This document shows positions 17,968 through 27,317 of a stretch of 64,000 nucleotides of DNA, piece after piece. The translations under genes were made by a program, and so were the position numbers. Origin of the DNA: Stenotrophomonas hibiscicola ATCC 19867 (lineage in GTDB: Bacteria; Pseudomonadota; Gammaproteobacteria; Xanthomonadales; Xanthomonadaceae); contig NZ_KB907501.1 of NCBI RefSeq assembly GCF_000382065.1, positions 62,001 to 126,000 of the forward strand, given 5' to 3'. Every line of letters starts with the position of its first letter. The stretch's first letter is position 1. The notes beneath the pieces were generated by a model, which saw only the letters and a program-made list of their open reading frames with translations, was not told the DNA's origin and did not search any database.

Positions 17968-18120
17968 ATGAAAAACCAGCAGAACCGTCATCCCGGCAAG
18001 GAACCGCAGGGCCGCAACCCGCAGCAGCAACAGCAGCAGCAACAGCAGATGGAGCCGCAGCAGCACAAGGGCGGCAGGCAGCAGGAACAGCGCCCGCAGA
18101 AGCATCCGCAGCAGCGCTGA
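17968..18120 (+). CDS. small glutamine-rich protein
   Basis: 50 residues from ATG 17968: a basic start (MKNQQNRHPGKEPQGRNP), a run of nine glutamines, then more Q/P/K. An in-frame ATG at 17941 would give 59 residues. There is no signal, membrane segment or known domain. It is probably disordered and soluble. Codon use alternates CAG and CAA within the Q run, which argues against recent slippage only. No strong Shine-Dalgarno is visible for either start, so translation is likely but not certain. Confidence 0.5.
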   Translation: MKNQQNRHPGKEPQGRNPQQQQQQQQQMEPQQHKGGRQQEQRPQKHPQQR

Positions 18121-18134
18121 CTGTCGCCATGATC

Positions 18135-18167
18135 GGGGTCAGACCCCGCTGTACGGGATCTGGCCCC
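18135..18167. repeat. GGGGTCAG-type hairpin
   Basis: GGGGTCAGACCCCG (18135-18148) pairs with CGGGATCTGGCCCC (18154-18167) at 13 of 14 positions around CTGTA. A hairpin with a similar GTCAGATCC arm is at 60346-60376. There is no U-run, so it is more a dispersed repeat than an intrinsic terminator. Confidence 0.5.
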
Positions 18168-18181
18168 ACCCTGCAGCAGCC

Positions 18182-18661
18182 TCAGTCCGGAATCGGCAGG
18201 CTCAGTGTTTCCTTCACTTCTTCCATCACGATGTAGCTCTTCGACTCACGTACATGCGGCAGTGTCAGCAGCGTGCTGCCGAGCAGCTTGCGGTAGGAGG
18301 CCATCTCGCTGATCCGCGCCTTCAGCAGGTAATCGAAGTCGCCCGATACAAGATGGCATTCCAGTACGTTGGGCAGCTTCAGCGCGGCGCGCCGGAACTC
18401 CTCGAAGATGTCGCCGGATTTGTACGCCAGGCTGATCTCCACGAACACCAGCAGGCTCGCTTTAACTGCGGCCGGGTCGAGGTGGGCGTGGTAGCCGGTG
18501 ATCACCCCTTCGCGCTCCAGCCGGCGCACGCGCTCTGTGCACGGGGTGGTCGACAGGCCCACCCGCTCGCCCAGTTCGGTGAAGGAGATGCGGCCCTCGG
18601 CCTGCAGGATGCGCAGGATCTTGCGGTCGATCTTGTCCAGTTCGCGGATCCGGGTGGCCAT
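18182..18661 (-). CDS. lrp: Lrp/AsnC-family regulator next to dadA
   Basis: 159 residues. An N-terminal helix-turn-helix (IDRKILRILQAEGRISFTEL to STTPCTERVRRLEREGVI) is followed by the RAM ligand-sensing domain (LVFVEISLAYKSG, VSGDFDYLLKARI). Close relatives sense leucine or alanine. ATG 18661 is chosen over an in-frame TTG at 18670 because GAAGG lies at good spacing before it. It diverges from dadA-alr, so it probably acts on D-/L-alanine catabolism, as Lrp/BkdR-type regulators do elsewhere. The dyad at 18707-18730 could be its site. Confidence 0.88.
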   Translation of the reverse strand: MATRIRELDKIDRKILRILQAEGRISFTELGERVGLSTTPCTERVRRLEREGVITGYHAHLDPAAVKASLLVFVEISLAYKSGDIFEEFRRAALKLPNVLECHLVSGDFDYLLKARISEMASYRKLLGSTLLTLPHVRESKSYIVMEEVKETLSLPIPD

Positions 18662-18706
18662 GACCGTCAACCTTCGGGAGTGAATTGAAGTGGAACATCC
18701 TGCCGG

Positions 18707-18730
18707 TTGATTTCAAAACAGGCAAATCAA
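18707..18730. promoter_or_regulatory. candidate Lrp operator between lrp and dadA
   Basis: TTGATTT (18707-18713) and AAATCAA (18724-18730) form a perfect 7-bp dyad with a 10-bp spacer, in an AT-rich patch of the 149-bp divergent region. A possible dadA -10 box, TATACT, is at 18746-18751. Confidence 0.5.
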
Positions 18731-18810
18731 CTGGAAATGGCTGTCTATACTTCCCCAATTATGGTCCCTGTGCGCTCCAGTGCAGGGAATGATCGGGTTG
18801 GAGAAGTCCC

Positions 18811-20115
18811 ATGCGAGTCCTAGTTCTCGGCAGCGGCGTGATCGGTACCACCAGTGCCTGGTACCTGCGACAGGCCGGGTTTGAAGTCACGGTCATCGAC
18901 CGCCAACCCGGCCCGGCGCTGGAAACCAGCTTCGCCAATGCCGGCCAGCTGTCGTTCGGCTACACCTCGCCGTGGGCGGCCCCGGGCGTGCCGAAGAAGG
19001 CCATCGGCTGGCTGTTCGAGAAGCACGCGCCGCTGGCGATCCGCCCGGGCATGGACCTGGCCCAGTACCGCTGGCTGTGGCAGATGCTGCGCAACTGCAC
19101 CCACGAGCGTTATGCGATCAACAAGGCGCGCATGGTGCGCATGTCCGAGTACAGCCGCGACTGCCTGAACGAGCTGCGCGCGCAGATCGGCATCGAATTC
19201 GAAGGCCGCGACCTTGGCACCACCCAGCTGTTCCGCACCCAGCAGCAGCTGGATGCTTCGGCGCAGGACATCGAGATCCTGGCCCAGTACGGCGTGCCGT
19301 ACGAGGTGCTGGACCGCGCCGGCATCATCCAGGCCGAACCGGCCCTGGCCCATGTCGATGGCCTGGTCGGCGCGCTGCGCCTGCCGCGTGACCAGACCGG
19401 CGACTGCCAGTTGTTCACCCGCCGGCTGTCGCAGTTGTGCATGGATGCCGGCGTTGAATTCCGTTTCGACCAGGACATCACCGGCCTGGAGTTCGATGGC
19501 GACCGCATCACCGGCGTGCGCATCGACGGCAAGCTGGAAACCGCCGACCGCTTCGTGGTCGCGCTTGGCAGCCACTCGCCAGCGCTGGTCGCACCGCTGG
19601 GGATGCGCCTGCCGGTGTACCCGCTGAAGGGCTATTCGCTGACCCTGCCGATCACCGACCCGGCGATGGCACCGACCTCGACCATCCTCGATGAGAGCTA
19701 CAAGGTGGCGGTGACCCGCTTCGACGACCGCATCCGTGTCGGTGGCATGGCCGAAGTGGCCGGCTTCGACCTGTCGCTGTCGCAGCGCCGCCGCGAGACC
19801 CTGGAACTTGTGGTCAGGGATCTCTATCCGAAGGGCGGCGACCTGTCGCGCGCGCAGTTCTGGACCGGCCTGCGCCCGGCTACGCCGGACGGTACGCCGG
19901 TGATCGGCGCCACGCCGTTCCGCAACCTGTACCTCAACACCGGACACGGCACGCTGGGCTGGACCATGGCCTGCGGCTCGGGCCGCTACCTGGCCGACCT
20001 GATGAGCGCGCGACAGCCGCAGATCAGCACCGAAGGGCTGGATATTTTCCGCTACGGCCAGTACGGTCACGCGCCGCAACACGAGAACCGCACATGCGTC
20101 CTGCCCGCGCGCTGA
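18811..20115 (+). CDS. dadA: D-amino acid dehydrogenase small subunit
   Basis: 434 residues. An FAD-binding Rossmann motif opens the protein ([18 protein letters not shown]), followed by the DAO-family fold with the late FAD contact [14 protein letters not shown]. DadA oxidises D-alanine and other D-amino acids to 2-oxo acids and ammonia, passing electrons to the respiratory chain at the inner membrane. It overlaps the alanine racemase gene by 22 bases; together they convert L-alanine through D-alanine to pyruvate. The divergent Lrp-type gene is the likely regulator. GGAGAAG precedes the ATG. Confidence 0.95.
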   Translation: MRVLVLGSGVIGTTSAWYLRQAGFEVTVIDRQPGPALETSFANAGQLSFGYTSPWAAPGVPKKAIGWLFEKHAPLAIRPGMDLAQYRWLWQMLRNCTHERYAINKARMVRMSEYSRDCLNELRAQIGIEFEGRDLGTTQLFRTQQQLDASAQDIEILAQYGVPYEVLDRAGIIQAEPALAHVDGLVGALRLPRDQTGDCQLFTRRLSQLCMDAGVEFRFDQDITGLEFDGDRITGVRIDGKLETADRFVVALGSHSPALVAPLGMRLPVYPLKGYSLTLPITDPAMAPTSTILDESYKVAVTRFDDRIRVGGMAEVAGFDLSLSQRRRETLELVVRDLYPKGGDLSRAQFWTGLRPATPDGTPVIGATPFRNLYLNTGHGTLGWTMACGSGRYLADLMSARQPQISTEGLDIFRYGQYGHAPQHENRTCVLPAR

Positions 20116-21161
20116 TCGATCTGGGCGCCCTGCGCAGCAACTACCGCCTCGCCCGTGAACTGGGCGGTGGCAAGGCGCTGGCGATCATCAAGGCCGATGC
20201 CTATGGGCATGGCGCGGTGCGCTGTGCGCAGGCGCTGGAAGGCGAGGCCGATGGCTTCGGCGTGGCCACCATCGAAGAGGCATTGGAGCTGCGCCAGGCC
20301 GGCATCCGTGCGCCGATCCTGCTGCTGGAAGGCATCTTCGAGCCGAGCGACATGACGCTGGTGGCCGAGCATGACTTCTGGTTCGCCGTCGGTTCACCGT
20401 GGCAAGTGGAGGCACTGGCGGCGTTCGACAGCCCGCGCCCGTTGACGGTGTGGCTGAAGCTGGACAGCGGCATGCACCGCCTCGGCCTGGACGTGGACAG
20501 CTTCCGCGCGGCGCACGCGCGCCTGTCGGCGCTGCCGCACGTCGAACGCGTCGTGCTGATGACCCACCTGGCGCGTGCCGACGAGCTGGACAGCGAACGC
20601 ACCCACGAACAGGCGGCGACCTTCGCCCGCGCCATTGATGGACTGGCAGGCGAGACCAGCGTGTGCAACTCGCCTGCGCTGCTGGGCTGGCCGGATGTGC
20701 GCAGTGATTGGGTGCGCCCGGGCCTGATGCTGTACGGCGCCAACCCGCTGCCGGACAACACCGTGTTGACCGAGCGGCTGCGCCCGGTGATGACGATGCA
20801 GTCGAAGGTGATTGCCGAGCGCTGGATCGAAGCCGGTGAACCGGTGGGGTATGGCGCGCGTTTCGTGGCCAAGGCGCGCACCCGCGTGGGTGTGGTTGCA
20901 CTCGGCTATGCCGACGGTTATCCGCAGTTCGCTCCAAACGGCACTCCGGTGCTGATCGACGGCCAGCCCGGTGCGCTGATCGGGCGCGTGTCGATGGACA
21001 TGCTGACGGTGGACCTGACCGCGCATGCGCAGGCCGGCATCGGCAGCGTGGTGGAACTGTGGGGTTCTGCGCCGACCCTGTCGGAGCTGGCGCCGCGCTG
21101 TGGCGTGAGCGCCTACCAGCTGCCGTGCGCGGTCAAGCGCGTGGCGAAGGTGTACGTGTAG
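20094..21161 (+). CDS. alr: alanine racemase, PLP-dependent
   Basis: 355 residues. The PLP lysine is in [12 protein letters not shown] (near residue 34), and the second catalytic base is the tyrosine of the VGYGARF segment. The C-terminal beta domain contains [11 protein letters not shown]. The enzyme interconverts L- and D-alanine. Fusion to the dadA reading frame by a 22-base overlap suggests a catabolic DadX role, though it may also supply D-Ala for peptidoglycan if no other racemase exists. The TAG stop overlaps the GTAG head of a palindromic repeat. Confidence 0.95.
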   Translation: MRPARALIDLGALRSNYRLARELGGGKALAIIKADAYGHGAVRCAQALEGEADGFGVATIEEALELRQAGIRAPILLLEGIFEPSDMTLVAEHDFWFAVGSPWQVEALAAFDSPRPLTVWLKLDSGMHRLGLDVDSFRAAHARLSALPHVERVVLMTHLARADELDSERTHEQAATFARAIDGLAGETSVCNSPALLGWPDVRSDWVRPGLMLYGANPLPDNTVLTERLRPVMTMQSKVIAERWIEAGEPVGYGARFVAKARTRVGVVALGYADGYPQFAPNGTPVLIDGQPGALIGRVSMDMLTVDLTAHAQAGIGSVVELWGSAPTLSELAPRCGVSAYQLPCAVKRVAKVYV

Positions 21162-21237
21162 CGCCGAGCCCGCGCTCGGCACCGGTAGCGGCCGACCTCG
21201 ATCGGCGCCGTGAATGCGTGTCGACCAAGGTCGACAC
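21158..21237. repeat. cluster of three palindromes after alr
   Basis: GTAG + GCGCCGAGCCCGCGCTCGGC at 21158-21180, then GTAGCGGCCGACCTCGATCG-type at about 21185-21208, then GTGTCGACCAAGGTCGACAC at 21218-21237. The first GTAG holds the alr stop codon. Confidence 0.8.
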
Positions 21238-21249
21238 CTGCCGGGGGAC

Positions 21250-21813
21250 CTAACGCGCGGCGGTCGCCTGACTGGCCAGCTGGCGCTTCACCCAGTCATC
21301 GATCAGGCGCTTCTCGTAGCGCAGTGGATCGCTGTCGCTCTTCAGTCCCACGTTGTGCAGGTAGCCGGTATCGCTGAGACGCGCATCGCCCTCGCTGACA
21401 ATACGGCCGCTGGCATCCTTCAGCGTGTACTGCAGGGTGATCCGTGGCGGGTAGATGTCGCGCATGATCCGGATGTCGCGGCCACGCGGACCGTGCCAAG
21501 GCTCGTAGTCACCGGCACGCTTGATGTCGACGAGGGTCACATCGAGGGTCTGTCCAGGCTGCAGCGGCTTGGCTGCGGTGGTCTGCAGGTAGCGGGCCAG
21601 CTGCTGCACCCAGTCACCGCGTTCGGCCTCGAAGCGGTTGCTGCTCTGGCGTATTTCGGTGAACTTGGCCGGATCTTCCCATTTCACGCTGACCGGTCCA
21701 TCGGCCTGCAACGCACGCGGCGCGTCTGCGTCGGTCACGGTGCGTGGCGCAGCATTGGCGCCACCGGCCGCCAGGGCGCCTGCCAGCAGGGCAATCGCGA
21801 GTGAGCGTTTCAT
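21250..21813 (-). CDS. DUF3016 domain secreted protein
   Basis: 187 residues with a classic signal peptide (MKRSLAIALLAGALAAGGAN, cleaved near ANA-A). The mature part matches DUF3016: VSVKWEDPAKFTEIR, QTLDVTLVDIKRAGDYEPW, and PRITLQYTLKDASGRIV. Family members are periplasmic and uncharacterised. It is monocistronic. AGGAGAC precedes the ATG. Confidence 0.85.
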   Translation of the reverse strand: MKRSLAIALLAGALAAGGANAAPRTVTDADAPRALQADGPVSVKWEDPAKFTEIRQSSNRFEAERGDWVQQLARYLQTTAAKPLQPGQTLDVTLVDIKRAGDYEPWHGPRGRDIRIMRDIYPPRITLQYTLKDASGRIVSEGDARLSDTGYLHNVGLKSDSDPLRYEKRLIDDWVKRQLASQATAAR

Positions 21814-21980
21814 GACGGTCTCCTGCGTCCCCGCGCTGGGGGGGGGTGTTGATCACGGATCGAGTGTGAGCCTGCTGCCGGACGACCGCAATGGCCGATT
21901 GCGTCGTGGGCAAGAGCGGTTGCCGCCAATTCATCGACGTCAACCATGACTGACGGCGCTTGACGCTGTGAATACGCCCT

Positions 21981-24047
21981 TTGGAAGATGCTGTGCTCCC
22001 AACCTGGCCTGCAAAGACCCCCTTGTCCACACTGCCGCCCCTCGTGGAGCGCCCACCGATGCTGGTGCCGGCGCCAGAACCCGACCTGCATCGTGGCGTG
22101 CTTGAGCGCATCAACGCCGGCTTCTGCGTGATCCAGGTGCTGTTCGAGGGTGATCGTGCGGTCGACTATTGTTTCATCGAAGTCAACGACGCGTTCGAGC
22201 GCCACACTGGGCTGAAGGACGCGCGTGGCAAGTGCATGACTGCGCTGGAACCCAACCACGAGCAGGACTGGTTCCGTATCTATGGCGAAGTCGCACGCAG
22301 CGGCCGCCCCGCTCAGTTCGAGATGGAAGCCCGTGCGCTGGGCCGCTCGTTCGCGGTCGACGCGGTGCGGGTGGGGCGGCCGGGAGAAGACAAGGTCGGC
22401 ATCCTGTTCTTCGACATCACCGCGCGCAAGCAGATGGAAGTGGAGCTGGGCGAAAGCGAAGCCCGTTTCAGCGCGCTGGCAGACGGCCTGCCGATGCCGG
22501 TGTGGGTGCTCGATGAGCGCGGCCATGCGCGTTTCGTCAACAGTGCCTTCAGCGAGTTCTTCGGTGGTGATGAAACGCGTGTGCCGGAAGATGTCTGGCG
22601 CGGTCTCGTGCATCCGGATGACGCGTCCGTGTTCGAATACGAACTGCAGGAAGCGCTGAAGGCGCAGCGTTCGATGCACGCGCTGGTGCGTGCGCGGCGC
22701 GCGGATGGCCAGTGGCGCTGGCTGGAGATGAACGCCCGCCCGCGTTTTTCGCGGATGGGCCGCTTCATCGGCCTGGCCGGCAGCAGTCCGGATGTCACCG
22801 AACGACGCGAAATTGAACTGGCCCGCGAGGAGCTGCTGCAGTCCGAGCGTGCCGCGCGCAGCGCTGCGGAGAACATGGCGCGGCTGAAGGACGAGTTCCT
22901 GGCCACGCTGTCGCATGAACTGCGTACGCCGCTGACCACCATCCTGGGCTGGAGCGAACTGCTGCTGCAGCGCGTGGACAACACCAGTCCGCTGTACAAG
23001 GGCCTGAACGTGATCGCCAACAGCGCCGGTGCGCAGAAGCGGCTGATCTCGGACATGCTCGACCTGAGCAGCATGCTGCTGGGCAAGGTGCAGCTGGAGG
23101 TGGAGATACTGGACCTGCGCGACCTGCTGAGCGAAGCCATCGGCGCGCAGGAGCTGGTCGCCGAAGGCAAGGCGCTGGATGTGAGCCTGCTGCTGCCGGA
23201 ACAGCCGTGCCTGGTGCTGGGCGACGCCACCCGCCTGCAGCAGGTGTTGTGGAACCTGCTGTCGAATGCGATCAAGTTCACCCCGGCCGAAGGCCGCGTC
23301 GACCTGCAGCTGCAGGCCGATGGCAACCACTGGGTGATCACCGTGCGCGACACCGGCGACGGCATCGCGCCCGAATTCCTCAACCATCTGTTCAGCCGCT
23401 TCCGGCAGGCTGATGGCACCACCACGCGCCGTCATGGCGGTCTCGGCCTGGGCCTGGCGATCGTGCAACAGCTGGTCGAACTGCATGGCGGCACGGTCAC
23501 TGCCGCCAGCGAAGGGCATGGCCACGGCGCCACCTTCACCGTGCGCCTGCCCCAGCACCTGCCGGATGCAGAGCGCCGACCGCTGCGCGAAGTGATCAGT
23601 GGGCCGATCCTGGAGCCGGTGGTCGTCGAACCCTATCCGCTGCGCGGCATGCACGTGCTGGCGGTGGAGGATCAGCCGGAAGTGCTGGAATACCTGCGCC
23701 GCATGCTGGAAGAGCAGGGCGCCACCGTATCGGCGGCCAGCTCGGCCGGCGAAGCGCTGGCACTGCTGGCCGACACCGGCCACCTGCAGTACCACGTGCT
23801 GCTGACCGACATCGGCATGCCGGGCATGGATGGCTATGGGCTGGTGCGCACCTTGCGCGAGGACATGGGCGTGGACGCGGCGACCTTGCCTGCGGTGGCG
23901 GTGACTGCACTGGCGCGTGCCGACGACCGCCGCCGCGCGCTGGCCTCGGGCTTCCAGGAGCACGTCGCCAAGCCGTACTCGGTGGCGCAGCTGGTGGCTG
24001 CCGTGCGCAAGGTGCAGGTGGCGCGCGCGGACAGCGCGCTGCACTGA
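21981..24047 (+). CDS. hybrid sensor histidine kinase with PAS domains and receiver
   Basis: 688 residues if read from TTG 21981; GTG 21993 or ATG 22059 are alternative starts, and none has a clear Shine-Dalgarno. There are no membrane helices, so it is cytoplasmic. Domains: PAS (about 35-150), PAS/PAC (155-275), HisKA with H in TLSHELRTPLTT (about 311), HATPase_c (NLLSNAIKF, DTGDGIAPEF, HGGLGLGLAI) and a C-terminal receiver with D in LLTDIGMPGMDG (about 609). The layout resembles stress or light-type hybrid kinases. A phospho-relay partner is not in the window. It is monocistronic. Confidence 0.9.
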   Translation: MEDAVLPTWPAKTPLSTLPPLVERPPMLVPAPEPDLHRGVLERINAGFCVIQVLFEGDRAVDYCFIEVNDAFERHTGLKDARGKCMTALEPNHEQDWFRIYGEVARSGRPAQFEMEARALGRSFAVDAVRVGRPGEDKVGILFFDITARKQMEVELGESEARFSALADGLPMPVWVLDERGHARFVNSAFSEFFGGDETRVPEDVWRGLVHPDDASVFEYELQEALKAQRSMHALVRARRADGQWRWLEMNARPRFSRMGRFIGLAGSSPDVTERREIELAREELLQSERAARSAAENMARLKDEFLATLSHELRTPLTTILGWSELLLQRVDNTSPLYKGLNVIANSAGAQKRLISDMLDLSSMLLGKVQLEVEILDLRDLLSEAIGAQELVAEGKALDVSLLLPEQPCLVLGDATRLQQVLWNLLSNAIKFTPAEGRVDLQLQADGNHWVITVRDTGDGIAPEFLNHLFSRFRQADGTTTRRHGGLGLGLAIVQQLVELHGGTVTAASEGHGHGATFTVRLPQHLPDAERRPLREVISGPILEPVVVEPYPLRGMHVLAVEDQPEVLEYLRRMLEEQGATVSAASSAGEALALLADTGHLQYHVLLTDIGMPGMDGYGLVRTLREDMGVDAATLPAVAVTALARADDRRRALASGFQEHVAKPYSVAQLVAAVRKVQVARADSALH

Positions 24048-24090
24048 GCATTCACGGCCGATCGGCGACCCTGCAGTCAGGAGGTCGCCG

Positions 24091-24384
24091 ATGTCCCGCA
24101 TAGCTCCACGTATCCACACCGATCCGGCGCAGATCGCGCGCCTGGAAGCCCTGCTGCCGCAGCTGGATGGCGAAACGCAGGTGGAACTGATTCTGCACGA
24201 TGGCCGCCGCCTGCTCGGCACGGTGGCCGTGAGGCCAACTGTGCAGCAATACCGCAACGCCGCGGGTGATGAAGGCAGCAACGGCCAGTTGCGCCTGGAT
24301 GACTACGACACGCCGGTGCAGCAGCACCATGTGTGGCTGGATGAGATCGCCAGTATCAACCGCCTGCCACCCAAGGCGCCTTGA
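24091..24384 (+). CDS. DUF3247 family protein
   Basis: 97 residues. It matches the Xanthomonadaceae DUF3247 family, seen in LEALLPQLDGETQVELILHD, GRRLLGTVAVRPTVQQY and the end WLDEIASINRLP. The fold reported for the family is a small barrel resembling Sm-like proteins, but function is unknown. CAGGAGGTCGCCGATG gives a near-perfect Shine-Dalgarno. It follows the hybrid kinase by 43 bases and may share its transcript. Confidence 0.82.
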   Translation: MSRIAPRIHTDPAQIARLEALLPQLDGETQVELILHDGRRLLGTVAVRPTVQQYRNAAGDEGSNGQLRLDDYDTPVQQHHVWLDEIASINRLPPKAP

Positions 24385-24390
24385 TCCGAT

Positions 24391-24447
24391 GTAGAGCCGA
24401 GCCCACGCTCGGCTCTGCCGCCGCCCGAGCGTGGGCTCGGGCGCTAC
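24391..24447. repeat. inverted pair of SMAG palindromes
   Basis: GTAG + AGCCGAGCCCACGCTCGGCT at 24391-24414, and a variant in opposite orientation (GCCCGAGCGTGGGCTCGGGC, ending CTAC) at 24423-24447. They lie between convergent genes. Confidence 0.88.
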
Positions 24448-24454
24448 AGATGTG

Positions 24455-24718
24455 TCAGTGCTCGAACAGGGTCGGCGTCGCCTCGAACCGGCGTGCGTAC
24501 GCCCGCTCCTCTGCAACCCTCGCCACCTCGTCATCGGCCAGGTCCGGTGCCCCATAGACGGCGTAGGCAACGCTGCCGTCGGCGCCATGACCGACCTGGT
24601 GGAGCCGGTAGCGCGAGTGGCCGCCGCCGGTGTCCTCGGGGTAATGCACGGGCGGATGGCTGCCTTCCAGGTCCATTTCACTGTTGTCGACCACGCCACC
24701 GACGAACAAGGCTCGCAT
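24455..24718 (-). CDS. small conserved protein of unknown function
   Basis: 87 residues, soluble and acidic, with His-rich middle (HPPVHYPEDTGGGHSRYRLHQVGHG). No signal, helix-turn-helix or membrane segment is visible. I do not recognise a family. The Shine-Dalgarno AGGAGAA, eight bases before the ATG, supports real translation. It is divergent from rsmC, about 155 bp away. Confidence 0.65.
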   Translation of the reverse strand: MRALFVGGVVDNSEMDLEGSHPPVHYPEDTGGGHSRYRLHQVGHGADGSVAYAVYGAPDLADDEVARVAEERAYARRFEATPTLFEH

Positions 24719-24874
24719 GCAGGTTCTCCTGGGTTTCCGGGGGAGCCTCTACCCTGAACGTTTCAATGTTGCTGGCAGATCAAAGCCCCGTTCGGGTTTC
24801 GCAAAGCGGCTGCCGGGGCCGGCCCGGTCAAGCCGGTACAATGGACGGCCCTCACGCTTGAAGTACCCGCGCCG

Positions 24875-25939
24875 ATGGCCTCCAGCGACGACGCCCCCCT
24901 GCAGACCCTGTTCCTGCCGTTTTCACAAGGTGCCCTGCGCTGGCCGGAAGGTCCGGTGGCCTTCCTGCGGGCCCGCGACGGCTGGCCGCTGCGCGAAGCG
25001 GCCGGCAACCGCGAGGTGCACTGTGAACAGAGCTTCGCCCCGTTCGCGCAGCCGCTGCAGCAGGCCGCCGGCTGGACCGTCAGCGGCCAGCTGGATGATG
25101 TGGCCGGCAAGGGCCGCTACCCGTTGGTGCTGGTGCTGCCGCCGCGCCAGCGCGAAGAGGCTCGTGCGTTGTTTGCGCGCGCGCTGGCGCTGGTCGCCGA
25201 CGGTGGCCGCATCGTCGCCTGCCAGTCCAACAACGAAGGCGCGCGCTCCGGCGAAGGCGACCTCAAGCAGTTGGCCGGCCTCGGCGGCAGCCTGACCAAG
25301 AACCATTGCCGCGTGTACTGGACCGCCCCACTGCAGGGCCAGCACGACGCTGACCTGGCCAAGCGCTGGTCGGCACTGGACGCGGTGCGCCCGATCGTCG
25401 GCGGCCGTTTCCTCAGTCGTCCGGGCGTGTTCGCCTGGGATCGCATCGACCCGGCCTCGGCACTGTTGGCCGAGCACCTGCCGGCCGAGCTGGCCGGGCG
25501 TGCTGCCGACCTGGGCGCTGGCTACGGTTACCTGTCACGCGAACTGCTGGAGCGTTGCCCGAAGATCACCGCGCTGGACCTGTACGAAGCCGAGCAGCGC
25601 GCACTGGCGCTGGCCGAGCTGAACCTGGCGCCGCCGCCGCGCCCGCTGCCGCTGCGCTTCCTGTGGCGCGACGTCACCGCCGGCATCGAGCCGGGCTACG
25701 ACGTCATCATCAGCAACCCGCCGTTCCACACCCCATCGCGTGCCGACCGCCCGGACATCGGCCAGCGCTTCATTGCCGTGGCTGCGCAGGCGCTGCGCCC
25801 GGGCGGGCGCCTGTACGTGGTGGCCAATCGCCACCTGCCGTACGAGCACACCCTCAACGACAGCTTCGGCGCGGTGCGCGTGGTCGCCGAGCGCGACGGC
25901 TTCAAGCTGGTTGAAGCGGTGAAGGGGAAAGGCAAGTGA
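24875..25939 (+). CDS. rsmC: 16S rRNA m2G1207 methyltransferase
   Basis: 354 residues with the double-domain layout of RsmC. The N-terminal half is a degenerate methyltransferase fold and the C-terminal half the active one: SAM motif AADLGAGYGYLS at about residue 210 and the guanine-N2 signature VIISNPPFHT near residue 277. The enzyme methylates G1207 of 16S rRNA during 30S maturation. It shares a 4-nt GTGA overlap with the pseudouridine synthase gene, so two rRNA-modification enzymes are co-translated. Confidence 0.92.
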   Translation: MASSDDAPLQTLFLPFSQGALRWPEGPVAFLRARDGWPLREAAGNREVHCEQSFAPFAQPLQQAAGWTVSGQLDDVAGKGRYPLVLVLPPRQREEARALFARALALVADGGRIVACQSNNEGARSGEGDLKQLAGLGGSLTKNHCRVYWTAPLQGQHDADLAKRWSALDAVRPIVGGRFLSRPGVFAWDRIDPASALLAEHLPAELAGRAADLGAGYGYLSRELLERCPKITALDLYEAEQRALALAELNLAPPPRPLPLRFLWRDVTAGIEPGYDVIISNPPFHTPSRADRPDIGQRFIAVAAQALRPGGRLYVVANRHLPYEHTLNDSFGAVRVVAERDGFKLVEAVKGKGK

Positions 25940-26637
25940 AACTGGTCAAGCACATTGCCAATCTGGGCTATGGCAGCCGCAAGCAGGTGCAGTGGATGTT
26001 CCGCGAAGGCCGCATCACCGACGCCGACGGCGAGGTACTGTACGCCGACGACCAGGTGCCGCACGAGGTGATCCGGGTTGATGGCGAGCCGCTGGACCCG
26101 CCGGTGGGCCTGTCGATCGCGCTGCACAAGCCGGCTGGCTACACCTGTTCGACCAAGGATACCGGCCGCCTGATCTACGACCTGTTGCCGCCGCGCTTCC
26201 GCGACCGCGATCCGGTGCTGTCCACGGTGGGCCGCCTCGACCGCGAGACCAGCGGCCTGCTGCTGCTGACCGACGATGGCAGCCTGCTGCACCGGATCAT
26301 CTCGCCGAAGTCGAAGCTGCCGAAAGTCTATGAGGTCGAATTGAGCGAGGACCTGCGCGGCGACGAGGTGGCGCTGTTCGCCAGCGGCACGCTGATGCTG
26401 GAGTCCGAGAAGACGCCCCTGCTGCCGGCTGAACTGGAAGTGCTGGATGCGCGTCGCGCGCGCCTGGTGCTGCACGAAGGCCGCTACCATCAGGTACGCC
26501 GCATGTTCGCCGCCACCGGCAACCACGTGCAGGCCCTGCACCGCAGTCGTGTTGGCGGGCTGGACCTGCAGGGACTGGACGAGGGGCAATGGCGGCAGCT
26601 CACTTCCACCGACCTGGATACGCTGTTCGCTCCATGA
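25936..26637 (+). CDS. rsuA: RsuA-family rRNA pseudouridine synthase
   Basis: 233 residues from a GTG start overlapping the rsmC stop. An N-terminal S4-like RNA-binding segment (LVKHIANLGYGSRKQVQWMF) leads into the synthase domain with the catalytic aspartate in GRLDRETSGLLLLTDDG. The HEGRYHQVRRMFAATGNHV stretch is typical of the RsuA/RluB/RluE/RluF group. In E. coli RsuA makes pseudouridine 516 in 16S rRNA; target specificity here is inferred, partly from the rsmC neighbour. It overlaps the next gene by four bases (ATGA). Confidence 0.88.
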   Translation: MKLVKHIANLGYGSRKQVQWMFREGRITDADGEVLYADDQVPHEVIRVDGEPLDPPVGLSIALHKPAGYTCSTKDTGRLIYDLLPPRFRDRDPVLSTVGRLDRETSGLLLLTDDGSLLHRIISPKSKLPKVYEVELSEDLRGDEVALFASGTLMLESEKTPLLPAELEVLDARRARLVLHEGRYHQVRRMFAATGNHVQALHRSRVGGLDLQGLDEGQWRQLTSTDLDTLFAP

Positions 26638-27317
26638 CCACCATTGCTGCGCTGCCGTTCCTCCCCGACGCCGTCATCTTCGACATGGACGGCCTGATGA
26701 TCGACAGCGAGCGCGTCTCGCTGGCCTGCTGGAGCGAGGCCGCCGACGAATTCGCACTGGGCCTGGACGAGGCAGTGTTCCTGCGCATGGTCGGCCTCGG
26801 CGACCGGGATTCGCACGCGCTGCTGCGTACGCAGGGTATCGAGGACAGCGTGATCGAGGCGGTCGCTGCACGCTGCCACGAACTGTACGAAGGACGCACA
26901 CAGACCGGCCTGCCGTTGCGTCCGGGCATCCTGGAACTGCTGGAGCTGCTGAAGGCGCACGCGGTACCGCGCGCGGTGGCCACCACCACGCGGCAGCCGC
27001 GTGCCAACCGCAAGCTGGCGGCGGCCGGACTGCTGCCGTATTTCGACGCGGTGATCACCAGTGGCGACGTGGCGCGGCCGAAACCGGCGCCGGACATCTA
27101 CCTGCTGGCCGCGCAGCGACTGGGCCAGGTGCCTGGGCGCTGCCTGGCGCTGGAAGACTCACCCGCTGGCACGCGCGCGGCATTGGCCGCTGGCATGACC
27201 GTGATCCAGGTACCGGACCTGGTGCATCCTGACGAAGAGCTGCGCGCGCTTGGCCATCGCATTGTCGGTTCGCTGGTGGATGCGCACGCGTTGCTGCTGC
27301 CGCTGCTGCCGAAGTAG
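26634..27317 (+). CDS. HAD-superfamily phosphatase, beta-phosphoglucomutase-like
   Basis: 227 residues. Motif I is FDMDGLMIDSE, motif II is VATTTRQP, the lysine is in RPKPAPDIYL, and motif III is CLALEDSPAGTRAA. A helical cap lies between motifs I and II, which makes it HAD subfamily IA (beta-phosphoglucomutase or sugar/nucleotide phosphatase like). The substrate is unknown. It is third in a chain with rsmC and the pseudouridine synthase, joined by a 4-nt overlap. Its TAG stop lies in a GTAG repeat head. Confidence 0.88.
   Translation: MTTIAALPFLPDAVIFDMDGLMIDSERVSLACWSEAADEFALGLDEAVFLRMVGLGDRDSHALLRTQGIEDSVIEAVAARCHELYEGRTQTGLPLRPGILELLELLKAHAVPRAVATTTRQPRANRKLAAAGLLPYFDAVITSGDVARPKPAPDIYLLAAQRLGQVPGRCLALEDSPAGTRAALAAGMTVIQVPDLVHPDEELRALGHRIVGSLVDAHALLLPLLPK

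Noticed and set aside
18811..21161. Possible recent horizontal transfer of dadA-alr
   Set aside because: GC content and codon use match the neighbours, and an Lrp regulator is normal here.
21810..24281. A long minus-strand frame (823 codons)
   Set aside because: It mirrors the hybrid histidine kinase gene and its product is low-complexity Gln/His/Arg-rich, with no domains.
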